A stretch of DNA of 64,000 nucleotides from Albifimbria verrucaria. Its lineage: Eukaryota > Ascomycota > Sordariomycetes > Hypocreales > Stachybotryaceae. Position numbers and translations under genes: made by a program. The stretch covers positions 2,046,001 to 2,110,000 of the forward strand of contig JAHREC010000013.1 of assembly GCA_020081605.1 (NCBI GenBank), given 5' to 3'. Positions 49,101-61,244 of the stretch are shown here, in pieces. A model generated the notes under the pieces. It did not search any database, was not told where the DNA came from, and was given only the letters and a program-made list of their open reading frames with translations. How positions within the stretch are numbered: the first letter of the stretch is position 1; each line of letters begins with the position of its first letter.

Positions 49101-49353
49101 GTCATTAGGCTTACCTAATCGGAGCCTAGCTTGCAGTACCCCGGCTCTAGACCGAGCTAGTCCGTTTACGGATGCGGATGCTACCTTACCTTAGCAAGGC
49201 TGCAAGCTTGACGCGTGCTTGCTTCCAACCTCACCTCAACGCCTAGCTCCCCAGCCGAAACCGCAACCACCGCAAACCCATCGACATCAACCCTCGACCT
49301 CCTCCGAGGCACCGTCTACAGAAGCGCTATACCCTCTGCTATTGTTGCCCAAT
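49101..49353. promoter_or_regulatory. Shared divergent promoter STT4 / PRE7
   Basis: Only 253 bases separate the two start codons, so both genes must share regulatory sequence. It contains a TACCTTACCTTAG stretch near 49182-49194. No clear TATA box is seen; the region is moderately CT-rich toward PRE7. Confidence 0.65.
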
Positions 49354-50199
49354 ATGGCTGCCATGTTCAGCCAGAACCCGCTCATGAACGGGCCCAACTA
49401 CTCCTTCTCCGAAGCTCCCAAGGCTAACCACGGCGAACTTCGAGAGCACCGCTTCAACCCGTAAGCATCCAAGCCATCATTCTTTCACATCTGCTGACCC
49501 GTCTGTAACAGATACACAGACAATGGTGGTTCCACACTTGCCATCGCTGGCGCCGACTTCACCATCATGGCCGGTGATACTCGTCATACCAGCGGCTATA
49601 GCATCAACTCCCGTATGTCCCCGAAGGTCTTCAAAATTGGCGGCACCACGGCAGCGCAAGAAGACGCTACCATAGTTCTTTCCGTCTGTGGCTTCGCTGC
49701 CGATGGTGAAGCTCTCCGCGATCGTCTCGATACCATCTGCAAGATCTACCGGTATCGCCATGGCAAGCCGATGTCTTTGAATGCTTGTGCCAAGCGATTG
49801 TCCACAATCCTATACCAGAAGCGATTTTTCCCATACTACACCCATGCTATGCTTGGTGGTCTAGATGAGGAGGGCAAGGGTGCGGTATACTCGTACGACC
49901 CCGTTGGAAGTTACGAGCGAGAGCAATGCCGTGCTGGTGGTGCTGCTGGCAGCTTGATTATGCCTTTCTTGGATAACCAGGTCAACTTCAAGAACCAGTA
50001 CGTACCAGGAAGTGGACAAGGCCACGATCTGCAGGAGCGCGAGCGTCACCCACTGTCCCGTCCCCAGGTCGAGACGATTATCAAGGATGCTTTCGATGGC
50101 GCTGTGGAACGGCACATCGAGGTTGGTGATAACTTGCAGATGCTTACTATCACCCAGGATGGTATCGAGGAGACTTTCATACCACTCAAGAAGGACTAA
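49354..50199 (+). CDS. PRE7: 20S proteasome subunit beta-6 (Pre7)
   Basis: Non-catalytic beta-6 subunit of the 20S proteasome, 264 residues, intact frame. Diagnostic stretches: STLAIAGADFTIMAGDTRHT, YSINSRMSPKVFKI, YQKRFFPYYTHAMLGGLDE, YSYDPVGSYEREQCRAGGAA and NQVNFKNQY, all closely matching the yeast Pre7 pattern. Intron 49461-49511 (phase 2) separates a 35-residue N-terminus from the core fold. There is no catalytic Thr1 arrangement, as expected for beta-6. The ATG at 49354 (MAAMFSQNP) is used; a second in-frame Met three codons later is possible. Confidence 0.95.
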
Positions 50200-53100
50200 G
50201 ATGTTTGCGGAGACTCAATGTACAATAATTGCGTTTATGAGAATTGATCCGTAAGTATCATGTGTGTCCAAGCTCCGAAACTACTTGCGATGTATCAATG
50301 TCCCGATTGTATTTCATGCTGCGGACTGCAAGTCTATCGCATCATCTTGGCGTGAATCCCACAACATACAACGGTCGGTGAAATGACAACAAGCAGCATA
50401 TATCGGTAGGGGAATGCTCGGGTTCACAACAAACGTCCTACCAAACTATAAAGTGTACTTATCATGACAACAAGCATGGGTTTAAAGACCTAGGGGTCCC
50501 TTTTGATCGACGCATCGTAATTTGGCATCCATACCAGGAAGATCTGGGTGACGAAGGATGTTGAGACTTTATGTCGAGAAATATGGTCAAGGAGCGATTT
50601 CGATCTTGCGGCCATGAGCAGCTGAGGACGAATGAGAGCTACATGTTCGAAGCAACTGAAAGTATGGAGTGGGACAAGAAAATGGACTCTGCCGTTTACT
50701 TCGCTAGTCGGCATTGCCATTGATGTTCTCACGGCGTATTACTTGAAGCATAGCACATTTAAAGGCCAGCACCGCAGGGATACTAAGCCAGCTTTCATTT
50801 ATAACGATCCTAGGAACCACCACCTAGCCTTAATCATGTCATAGGCATTCTGTTCTGCAGCAAAGACGTGGTTTGGTTCATATTCCAGGGAGGCGTATGG
50901 TGATGGCTTCCAGTCTCTTTGCAAACAACTGCAGGGTGAGCATTTAAGTCAGTTCAGGTCAACCTCCCTGTATAGATCTATTCCTGCGTCTTCCGTACTC
51001 TCCAATGGGAATGGTAGTTTTCTGTGATTGGGTTTGTATGCCACTTCGATAACGATCTTGAGAACCTATTACGACAAATCAGACTCTTCATCCGCGAGTC
51101 GTGCGATTGCAGACAGATTCATGCATTCAGAGCTTGTGTAAGACGCCAAGTGAGCAGATCTCAAATTCTTTGAAGCTACAGTGAATGGCCTTGGCGCATG
51201 GTGTGAGACCTGCGAAGCTTGTGGCAAACAACTTTAGCCACGTGGTGGCTCCCGTCATGAGCGAGAGCCAGCACCTAGCCACCACCAGGTCAGTCTCTTC
51301 CGGAACTAGTGATTTATTCGGGCAGGCTAGTGGCACACGGGAGGTGGAAAGCTTCGTCCGGGAACGAGAGAATGTGTTGGGGCGAAACACTAAGACCATC
51401 ATAGGAATCCCTCATGGTCAGGAGGCACGGACGTTCGGTGAAGAGTGACCGCCGACGTACGATTGGAGCACCACATCTTAGGCAGTTGTGGCCTTACCCT
51501 GCCGTATGAGACATTGCCACCCATCGGGCTTGACGGCCCCTGTCCAAGGACGCCAGCCGGTCCCAATGCTCCCGAGACTTCATGATCTTGGTGGCGGAGC
51601 GGGTTCACAAGTATGGAAGTCGACCGACTGTGGAGAACGTTCGGCCGGCGCCGACGGGTTTGAGGAGGGTGACCATATCATGGCAGGCACGAAAGGGAAA
51701 AAAGATGAAGAGGTGAAGCTCGAGAGGCAAATTGCATTCGGTGTCGGCAGTTAGGCTGGCTCTTCAAAGACTGGAAATAGAAACAGTAATGGATGGCTTT
51801 GACAATTATGATCAGGCTGGGAGACAGAACAAGCAATGATCGGAGCAAACCCTGTGTTCCGAGCCTCCGAACTGTGCGGCACCGGTGATCCCATCGCAAG
51901 GAGTTGAAAACCCGTCACTTTGCGTCAGCTATCTATCGAGGGTAGACGATGAATTAGGCTTCACGCTCAAGACGACCGCAGAGTGTGGGGATGCCCTGGC
52001 TTACGCTGGTATCGTGACGAGCAAGCAGAAAGATAAGCGTGGGTGGCATGTCCGCAACGGAAAGTTCAGGTGGTACCTCCACAGCCTCCCACAAGCACAC
52101 GCGGACTAGGTGGAGGCCGCGCCCAAAGTGAAAGCCTGGAATTGGAATGCCCGGTTAGGCATGCTCTTTTTCGCCACACGGCATGCAATTGGGACTAAAA
52201 CTGTTACATGGCCGGAGTAGGCACAGAAAGGTTGTGCTACCCCGGGTAATCGTAAAAACTGGCACTTGAAGGGCTTCAAACAACTCACTTCATCAGGGAG
52301 GACAGTGGAAAGGGACCGGCTTACTGACAAAGACTTTTACTAAAGCACTTCGGCCCCCAATGACGCCTTTTGCCTTCCTGTAACCTGGAAAGCGTGCGCC
52401 TGATTGGCAGGATTAAGAACAGGTCACGTAGGCACGGAAGGCGTTGTGAGAAACTCATGCTGCCCAGTTCTGTTCTCGGGTTGACGTGGAACATGACAAT
52501 ACGGTGACGTGCCTCCAAGCAGCGATGCTAAAGGTGGAAATCGTTTCGTACGGGCTACCTACGACTAAGAATCAGCCGAGCTGGACTGTCACTACTACGT
52601 CAGTGTTGACCAAGCTCTGCGGTGAGTGTAAATCCATGGCAGTGATGTGGATGGGCACAATGTCGTCATAAGGATAACCCAATTGATGCAAAGCTCCATG
52701 TTTGATCTGGCATTCGCTGCATGAGGAAAGAGATCGACGTCCAAGTTCTAGAATCCGCCGACGTGCCCTTGGGGTGGCCTGGCCAATCAGAGCGGACTAT
52801 GGCTAGCGACCCCGAGGGAATCATACTAGATAGAATCTGATTAGGACAGAGCAGGCCTGGCAAAGGAACGGTGGTTGTGGTCCGGTGGAACTGGGCTAAC
52901 TTTGACAAATTCGGCATCGGCATGGTCAAATCTTGGTTGCGTGCTTCATACTGCAGCCGGCGACTGGTTTTGAGTTACAGAGGCCCGGGCGTAATGCTCC
53001 GAGAGTCATGACATTTGGTCCTGGGAAAAATCATGTTATGGAGCAAAACCGGCTGATTTGGGTTTGGTCCGCCTCAGCCATGGTGAGAAGTGGCTGGTGT

Positions 53101-56100
53101 AGTACTTCCAGGGTCCTGAAAAGCTCACCAAGGGTCCCTCCATCTTACCCCTCAATCTACCACCCATAGCCTTGATCAGGGCCGTCGTGACGTAGGCAGG
53201 TATCCAATGCGGCCACGCAAGAACCCTCTTCAAGGCTCGATCGATGCGCATGCAGGGGATGCCATGCGCCCCGTACGATATGGGGTCATCAGAAGTGAAT
53301 TGGCCCACGGCTGTGTGATGGCACGATCGAAGAGGGGCAGCGGAACGGTGCTTGACTTATTTTGCATAAGCAAGGCGACTGCGTAGTCACTCAACATGTG
53401 CAAAACCATCGGTTGCTTCGTTGAGACTAGAGGGCTACAAATACGGTTTTGACAGATATCGCAAAATTGTAAATCCCATTGCACAGATGGTCCACTGTTG
53501 AGCTAGTTCTGATCAGACGAGTCTTGCCAATCAGAGCTGCGGTATAAAACGAATCAGGGTCGCGGGAGGCTTGTTTGACCCTAGCAATGGGGGCGCTTGG
53601 TGCTGGCGGCTAGGCGGACAAAATGGAAGTGATCGGCATGAGTTGAGGATCCCACACGATCCCTGTTGTTCATGGCGATGCGTGTGATGAAGGGCGTATC
53701 GTGTGTACCGGAGAACTCAATAGTTTCTGATGATCTAAACCCAAGCCCGCTATAGCAAAGGTATCCAAGACAGGCGTCTTTGAACAAAGACATTAATCAA
53801 TACCAGCGAGTAACAGGTAACGGTGGACCAGCGAGGGTTTGGTTTCTTTCTATTTGAGGAAGCTTTCTCAATATGGCCAAAGCATAGGCTGCTGCACGGT
53901 GTTGCGGATCGGTATTTTAGCAAGCTCCATAACCTCCACCATCGGGTTCTCACCGATTACTTCGTGTGCAGAGGAAGGACTGGCTTGGACTGGCCAACTG
54001 ACTGGTCGTGTGTAAGCCAGCCCTTGTCCACGGTTGCATACATGCTAGAGGCACCTCTGGGGGTTGACAGTGTGTTCTTTAGAGAAACAGGTGAGGCAGA
54101 CAGGATTTGACAGGGACAGGTGGGAAAGCACAAAACAGCTGCACACCGACGCAGTAACTAAGGTGCGACGGGTGGTGATCCAATTGAGTTGTGGCGGGCC
54201 AAGGGGAGATAGTATGTGGCGAATCCCTGGCCCACCAGCCGCTTGGCCCACGATTCCAAGCCCAGGTCAACGGTTCATGGCTCGCAAAACCTTGCTCCCA
54301 CAACTTGGCGACTAGCCTCCATGCATTTTTCTGGGACGTCGCAGCGGGAAGCTGGGTCTAGACTCGCCAACTCGCAACCCATGCCTTATCCTGCCCTTGT
54401 CCAGCGAGACAGCCTCAGGACGGAGTTTATTCCGGACACTTCTCAACCATTCCAAGGGCTTCCAAGATTGGACGTTTGTGCTTTTAGGCACCTAGCCGTG
54501 TAGCAGGAGCTGTCGCTCAGCCAGAGCTCCCAATCCTTAGAAGTGCTGTAGTAAACAACATGCTCGGTGTGTAGATGGACCCAACGCCGGTCCATCCTCA
54601 TCCGATGCCAACAATGCCCGGCGATCCCACATACGGGTCCCACCTTCATGTGACGGCCAGCATGGATCACCATTATGTACCTGGACGCGCGTGGTGAGGG
54701 CATTGCGCAAGTCGGTCCTCCAAGTCGTCCGTTTGTAAGCCAGCTGGTGGTGACGGACCCCAGGTAAGCCCTGCCTTTGCTGCCGAGTCGGTGGATGATC
54801 GACGGTGCACCACCTCGTCTCCACGGCACACTTGGTGGCTCAGTCAGTGGCGTAGAGGGTGAGGGAAACCGGCAAAGGCTTTTTGCTGTAGGAGCCCGGC
54901 CTGATTCCCCATGTCCGGGTGGCAAAAACAAATGCCATGGAGTCTAATCCAGAGAGGGCCCGTCAGACCCTCCGGCAATGAATGTACCTGTCACTCACTG
55001 CCCGACAGAAAAGAGGCAGGACCTTGGCTTGGTGACCTGCTCCTGCTTTCTTGTCTTGTCATTTGTATTTCTCCCTGTACTCACTCTCTAGCGGCTTGAA
55101 ACCCACACCTCTTCTCTCCTCCTCCTCACGAGCACTTACACCCCCTCCCCTCCCTAACCATTTTATTGTCATTTTCAGCATCATCATCATCATCACGACT
55201 TAGGTACTTCATTGCAAGCCAAAATAGTCCAACAACAGGGCCTCCATACCCGTTCTTGACACTCAGAAACGTCGTTCCCCCAACTGAACCTATCGGATTC
55301 TCAGCACCCGTCTCTCCCTCCCCCTTTCCTCCCCCAATAATTTCACGCCCCGTGTTCTCGCAAGCTAAACGTCCGTCTGTTCATTGCGCTTGCTCATATC
55401 AGCACCGTCCTTCGTAGGTGCTAAACCCACCCCAAAACGAGAATTTCATTGTCCTGGCCGTTGGTGGATAGGAGGCGGTCTCCCCAAGAGATAGCGGTCC
55501 CACCATCTAGAGGCGTCGTCTCGTCGTCTCCAGCAACGCTCCCGCTGATACGATTCGCCGTTGGGTTTTCTCCGTCGACGTTCGGTACCTGAGCGTTGGG
55601 ACGAACCCAGGACCCTCCCCATGCTCCATCTATATACGCCTACCTTGCCATCAACCTCTCTCCTCTCGGTAGCGTTCGCACCCCGGCCCAGCTTTGCCTG
55701 GTGATCAACCTTCTGTCGTGAGACCTATTCAGCAACCACAACACGTCTCCATATGCCGCCCCAGTTCTCCCCTTTCTTGCATGAATCCCTGTACCCACAA
55801 CCTGGTTGCTATTCTTTCGACTCAACAGACCTACAGCACCTACGCAATCCGAGCACTCCCTTTCCTAGCCTGACTCCCATCCTCGGCTCTGGCGAGCCCT
55901 ACCAAGCCACTCCTGTGCCGTACCCTTGCCCTCGCCCGGCCTCGTGGGACTTGGCCACTGGCGAGCGGGAGCCCTGTGTTTCCATCCAGGACCCCGAGCC
56001 TCTATGATGGGTTTTGCCTCCTGCCGATGATTTATCTACCTAGCCGGGCAAGAATGGCAGATTGTTTCGGGACTTGCCCGTCTTTCTGTCCCTGATCAAA

Positions 56101-57071
56101 GCACTTTGTTTCTTCAATTTCACTCTGTTATCAGAAACAATCCCCCCAGCGGCTTGCTGGTTTTCTGAGATCCTAGTCACCTGGTCACTCTTGGTGGCTT
56201 GCCACCGTTCAGGCCATCCCTTGTAACGATCAATTCGACTCTCTCACCCAACAGTCCCAGTTCCTTACGTTTGGCAAACATACAATCTCCGCTTCATCAC
56301 ACAGCCGCCCCCAATTTTGGCAGATCGACCTTGGTCCACATACCTCGTTCAAGCTGTCCAGGTGCGGCTAGGTCCGTACCCGGCCCCGGTTACGACTGCA
56401 TCGGGTCTGTTTGAGTTGCCCATCGGCGGTTAAATCTGTCTATTGTGGCCAAGGAACTCTGGCGCTTGGTAATCTGTTGGTCTTCAATCACCAGTCGCAC
56501 CCCGGAACGCACAACTCTCGGAGTTCCTTGTTCTCGTTATCCGGGTTACTGAAGATCAACCCCTCCCACGACCTCTCCCACCCCTCCCTGCGTCAAATCT
56601 CCCTCCATTCTTACCCTGACGAAGACTATTTCTTGCCTGCCTGAAGACAACAGGTCCGGAAGTATTTGGTCACTACAAAGACCCCTGAGCCACCATAGTC
56701 ATTGCCCTCCCACCGCACAAATTACACGCCACTCAGCTGTCCAACAGGGTTTCAGAATATATTCAACGCTTCTCTGCATTTGCTCGGCGGAAACTAGCCA
56801 CAGGTTGTACCAGGGTCACGCACTTTTGGTTTCAATATTCTTTCACTATCGTGGCGTCCTGGTTTTGTGTGGCGGACCGAGTCCCTCATATTGTCCCTCG
56901 AAAGTCATCCTTCGAGGCTAGGTCAGCTGTACCATTGAAAATCCTTGCTTTCTCATAAGGTTCGTCTTATCTTGCTGAGTGCAACCTTCAAGAGTTGATG
57001 GTTATGCTAATCTGTGCAGCAGTTCCGCGACCAGCGGTGTTTATAGGGCTCAACACGCCTTCTCGTTACGA
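50200..57071. other. Gene-poor region and long leader of the YTH gene
   Basis: About 6.9 kb without a supported gene. 50.2-55.0 kb is mixed-composition non-coding sequence; open frames are short, on both strands, and lack any domain, signal peptide or codon pattern. From about 55.08 kb the plus strand becomes CT-rich (blocks of CCCTCCCC and TCTCTCC near 55109-55160), and this continues in patches to 57.07 kb, like an unusually long fungal promoter and 5' leader. It contains several upstream ATGs, one opening an 84-codon Pro-rich frame (55753-56007). Confidence 0.45.
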
Positions 57072-59109
57072 ATGGGTGACAAAGTAAACCCTCCGGCGTC
57101 TGGCGCGGGACAGGACGATACCAAAGCTCATTCCATAACCGGTGCTGAAGGGAACATGCCCATCCCAGAGAATATTCAGACGGCAACGGATGGTTCGTCT
57201 GTGCCTCACCACTCGCAACCGCAAAGCGCTCCGAATCAACATGGGTTTTCATCTCAGTTTGACATGATACCTTCACCGCCGCCGTCCACGAACCGGCAGG
57301 GCCCATACAATATGGTGCCTATGGTCAATGCCTTACCTCAGGCAGGTTATCGGCATGGCCATTATCCTCAAGGTGTTCAGCAACGGTACCCTTCGACACC
57401 ATCTCCCGTGGTAATGCACCAAATGCAGTTCGCCAATCCATCGATGCCTATGCCCAACCAAGACTACTACGTTCAACAACCTCATATGGCTCCCTACTAC
57501 AATGCTGGTCAGCTATCTTCGACACAAGCACAATCAAACATCTCGTCTCGACCGCCCATGGCATACTATCCAAACCAAATGATGATGAATCATCCAACGC
57601 CTGGATATTATTATCCACCGACCCTCAATATCACACGCAACCACAACACATTTCGACAAATATAATTCCGTCGCAGTACATGGTTGGTAATCCGACATCT
57701 CCGGATGCCAGAGCCTTGCACCGAGCTTCAGACGCAGACTCTATCTCTTTACAGCAGCGCAGTCAAACTAGCAGTAGGACTATGAAATATCATATCTATC
57801 CTTTACAACTCATACTAACCCCATGATAGGTGATATGGACCAGCGACAGAACGCAGTTCGTGGGCCACCTCGGAAGCCTCGTCAAAGCGGTAAGTCACGG
57901 TCACCCGCTGGTTCGTTACCATCTATCTTACTCTAAGATAAATATAGGTCACGCAATTTGGATTGGAAATCTCCTGCCCCAAACGGATCTGATGAACCTA
58001 GTCCATCATGTGTGCCAAGAGGCACCTGGGCTTGAATCATTATTCCTTATCTCCAAGAGCAATTGCGCCTTCGCCAACTTCAAGGACGAGCCGACATGTG
58101 TAGCTGCTCAACAGAAGCTGCACGACTCCAAATTCCAAACAGTTCGCCTGGTTAGTCGCTTGCGGAAAAGCACTGTGGAAGGTGTTTCGGGCGTGACTGC
58201 ACCGACCGGCCCTGCTAGCACGAACAACCCACCGGTAACGATTGACCAACAACAAACTCAGAAGATTACACCACCCGACAGCGACCGTTCTACCCTTCTG
58301 CAAGCCAATCGACTCCAAGCAGACATAGCCCTGCAACTGATGGTTCCCAAAACAAGACAAATTCTTTATTCTGAAAAGCCTCACTGTAGAAGACCTTGAA
58401 TTGAGCGTTCGCACTGGCATATGGGCGACTCAATCCCACAATGAGGAATCGTTGAACAAGGCTTTCCAGGTAATTTCGCCAGTTGGTAGTTGAGAGATAG
58501 GACACGAGACTCACACATATTATTCTAGGCCGCTGATAACGTTTACCTTGTATTCTCAGCAAACAAATCCGGCGAGTATTTCGGTTATGCTCGAATGGTA
58601 TCCGAAATCGACCAAGACCCCGCCGCCGCCATCGAGTTCGCACCAAAAGCGCAGGTCGCAACGGAACTAGACCTACCCAAAGCCATCCCTACCAATGCTA
58701 CGGAACACGCACCCAAGGGCAGAATTATCGACGACTCTGCCCGCGGTACAATATTTTGGGAAGCCGATCGAGGTGATACTGAGAGTGACTCGGAGACCGA
58801 AAGCGAAGTAGGAAGTGCTAAGAGTGGGAACGGAGAAGAAGGGGTGCAAACCTGGGGAAGCCTTTCAAACTGGAATGGCTATCCACGAACCACCTACCTT
58901 TCTATCGAACTCGAGGTTTAAGGAACCCATGGAATTCAAACAGAGAAGTCAAGATTGCACGAGACGGAACAGAGCTGGAGCCGTCGGTTGGTCGGAGGCT
59001 TATCGGCTTGTTCAACCGAGTCCAAAGCCCAGGACCACTGACCGCGACTGTAAGGAGTCCTATGGGTATGATGCCCGGTTATGTTCAGCTACGACCCTAT
59101 GGACGATAG
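57072..59109 (+). CDS. RRM plus YTH domain RNA-binding protein (putative m6A reader)
   Basis: About 622 residues. The N-terminus is Pro/Gln/Tyr/Met-rich and disordered. An RRM-like fold follows (AIWIGNLLPQTDLMNL, with SNCAFANFKD as the RNP1-like strand). The C-terminal YTH domain starts DKFFILKSLTVEDLELSVRT and contains GIWATQ, NKSGEYFGYARMV, FKLEWLS, and TRGLRNPWNSNREVKIARDG. Two aromatic-cage tryptophans are apparent (GIW, LEW). Introns: 57774-57829, 57890-57947 and 58470-58528; exon 2 is only 60 bases. Four frame breaks, each one missing base: CCC 57622-57624, CCC 58293-58295, about 58355 and GGGG 58854-58857. YTH domains bind N6-methyladenosine in RNA; the RRM+YTH layout occurs in filamentous ascomycetes. 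Target transcripts are unknown. Confidence 0.85.
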
Positions 59110-60412
59110 TTCGGCATTAACAGGAGCCACGACAAATGCAACGAATTCTTGTATTGAAGTCTTTTGCTGGAACCTCGGATTTTTCGCTTAAGTCAGGCGA
59201 GACACATCTACGTAAAGTCGAACTGTGTATGAAAATGTTTCTTCGAGCACCACGATTTCGTGCACACAACTTGACCATGGTGCAACTCTATCGACACGGG
59301 TTTCTTGTGAAGGCATGTGAGCGCAGCTGAGGTCGCCGAATCCTAGGACAAGTGTCGTGTAAGTGGCCTAGGTCAAAACGGCATGACAGAGTACGAGGAC
59401 GAAGGAGGGTTGAGCAAAGCTGCAGCTTCTTCTGTAGGTGGCAAAAGACGCGACGTCCCTGGCTAGCTTCGGTATCGCCGGCTTCCTGCTCCGGGCCGTC
59501 TACTACATTCACATGCGGTATACACTGCCACCAGGTCAACCAGACGGATCGTGCAGGCATGAGGAGGTTGGAAGTGACCCTCGCGTGGCTTATGGTGTGG
59601 CAAATTTGGGAGAGAGCTGTGGCTTGTAACTGCATTGGTGTGATGGGCATCCACTACTAGCGAGGGAGTGCGACATTAGGTGCCAATGCTAAATCAACCG
59701 TAGCTCATCAGTCAGCCGCTGGAGGGGCGTAGGTAGACCAATCGTGGGCCCAAGTACAGTGGTGATCAGCATTGCTTGCATATGTCAACCCTCACCGGAC
59801 GCTTCGAGACCTACGTGGACGCGGACTCTTACCAAGGTGTCCGAATGATCTGCCAAGGGTGGCTCGATCGAGAGGAGATTATGACAGAGGCTTGACTAGG
59901 TCAGTTTTAGTTGATGATGATGACCCACGGCACAGACAGGTTTCCTAATTCCCGCCATCATTGTATGGTGTAGGTTAAGCTATCATCGGCCGTGGCTAAG
60001 AGAATCAGGGGACTCGGGCATGGCTGCTGTCTAACGACGTCATCCCGCATCACCCTCAATGATGGTCGGCAGGGGCTTTACCGTAGCTGGACAGGAGTTG
60101 GGGGTTATATAAGCACGAAAAATCAGCCAATAGACGCACGGGATCTCATGCGTGAATGGATGCCTTGACTGCTTACCTAAGGCCTACTGTACCTGGCAAA
60201 AATGGGCATGAGTGAATGTGAGACCGGAGAAGCAAGAAAGATATTGTACCAAGCCCGTTTCTTCTCCTCCCACTCGACTTGAGGTGTCTGGCTTTATTCT
60301 CCTATTAGAAAGAACACGTTCAGATTGATGAAAAAAGTCATGTAAATAATATTTAGGGATAATTGTTTAATTTTGTCACTATTGTTTAAGGCATAAATTG
60401 GCCATAGTCCTG

Positions 60413-60516
60413 TACATACCTACCAGGTAGATAAGTAAGTACCTAGTAGGTAGTACTGTATCTGTTCTTCTGCCACTTGTTTCGGTACCTGCCTTTACCT
60501 GGTAGGTACTTACCTC
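60413..60516. repeat. TACCTA/GGTAGG island
   Basis: Repeated TACC, CCAGGTAG, TACCTAGTAGGTAGTACT and TACCTGGTAGGTACTTACC words with several short palindromes. Same vocabulary as the islands near 35.7 and 39.0 kb. Confidence 0.7.
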
Positions 60517-60888
60517 AATGTGCTTCGGAGCAAATCCCGAGTTGAGTGAGGTGACTTATTAGTGTCTCAGTAACCCATCTGAAGGTACCCCAAAAGTATC
60601 GGGCTCGATCCCTATGATGCGGGGCCGGTACCTAAAGGCACTAGCCTTTATTGGAACATCCACTGACTTTAGCAGCTCATGCTTCAGCAGTTCTGTTCGA
60701 CCTAGACAATGATGAACACAACTCAAGAGCTCACGCACATTGATGCTGTATTCTGACTTCGCTCCTTTAGGCTTTTTTTACTCCGTATGTTTGATCAGAT
60801 ATCAACCACCTGGACGTATACGTACTGATGTTAGGAACCTCTTGTCATGACGGAGCAATTGGACTAGGAAGTACCGCAGAAAGTGGTA

Positions 60889-60896
60889 GAAAGTTC
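60889..60896 (+). promoter_or_regulatory. Putative heat-shock element (distal)
   Basis: GAAAGTTC, i.e. inverted GAA/TTC units spaced as in heat-shock elements, about 350 bases before the HSP30 start. A short match; a supporting role is inferred from position. Confidence 0.4.
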
Positions 60897-61048
60897 CAGT
60901 AGTACCTAGATGGCTCCCTAATCAACCACCACATGCCTAAGCCAAGCTCCATCGCGAAGTTTCTGGTGCATCCTCTGCACAATCGTATGATCAGATTTCT
61001 TCGGGCGTCTTCCAAATTGTGTCACCACTCTATTTCTCAGATGTTGTG

Positions 61049-61056
61049 GAAAGTTC
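61049..61056 (+). promoter_or_regulatory. Putative heat-shock element (proximal)
   Basis: A second GAAAGTTC, followed by GAGG, 32 bases upstream of a TATA box and about 190 bases before the HSP30 start. Two identical units plus the TATA make a plausible heat-inducible promoter. Confidence 0.5.
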
Positions 61057-61087
61057 GAGGCTACCTTCCATCGTGTCTTTCATTGTG

Positions 61088-61093
61088 TATAAA
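61088..61093 (+). promoter_or_regulatory. TATA box of HSP30
   Basis: TATAAA in the context GTGTATAAAGCAG, about 150 bases upstream of the start codon. The leader after it is CA/CT-rich with AATCAACAAACACAATGG at the start. Confidence 0.65.
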
Positions 61094-61244
61094 GCAGCAG
61101 GCTGCTTCCTCCAGCTCGACAGTCTTCTCTTCATCAGAACACACAACAATCAAGCAAGCTTAACAACACACACTCTCAACATCACTTCTTCGAACTTCTC
61201 AAACACTACCTCTACCACTTAATCACCACCAATCAACAAACACA

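Larger units (their letters stand above)
59110..61244. other. Intergenic region upstream of HSP30
   Basis: The YTH 3' side and then about 1.5 kb without a supported gene, a TACCTA island (60413-60516), and the heat-shock promoter. A 63-codon frame at 59438-59629 was considered and left out. Confidence 0.5.

Noticed and set aside
55753..56007. 84-codon Pro-rich ORF as an independent gene
   Set aside because: It has an ATG but no family resemblance and sits in a CT-rich leader-like region; treated as a possible uORF only.
59438..59629. 63-codon plus-strand ORF containing AGFLLRAVYYIHMRY
   Set aside because: One hydrophobic stretch only, no ATG with good context and no support on either side; left out.
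60601..60640. tRNA gene suggested by a GGCTCGATCCC-like B box
   Set aside because: No matching A box, acceptor stem or cloverleaf could be drawn around it.
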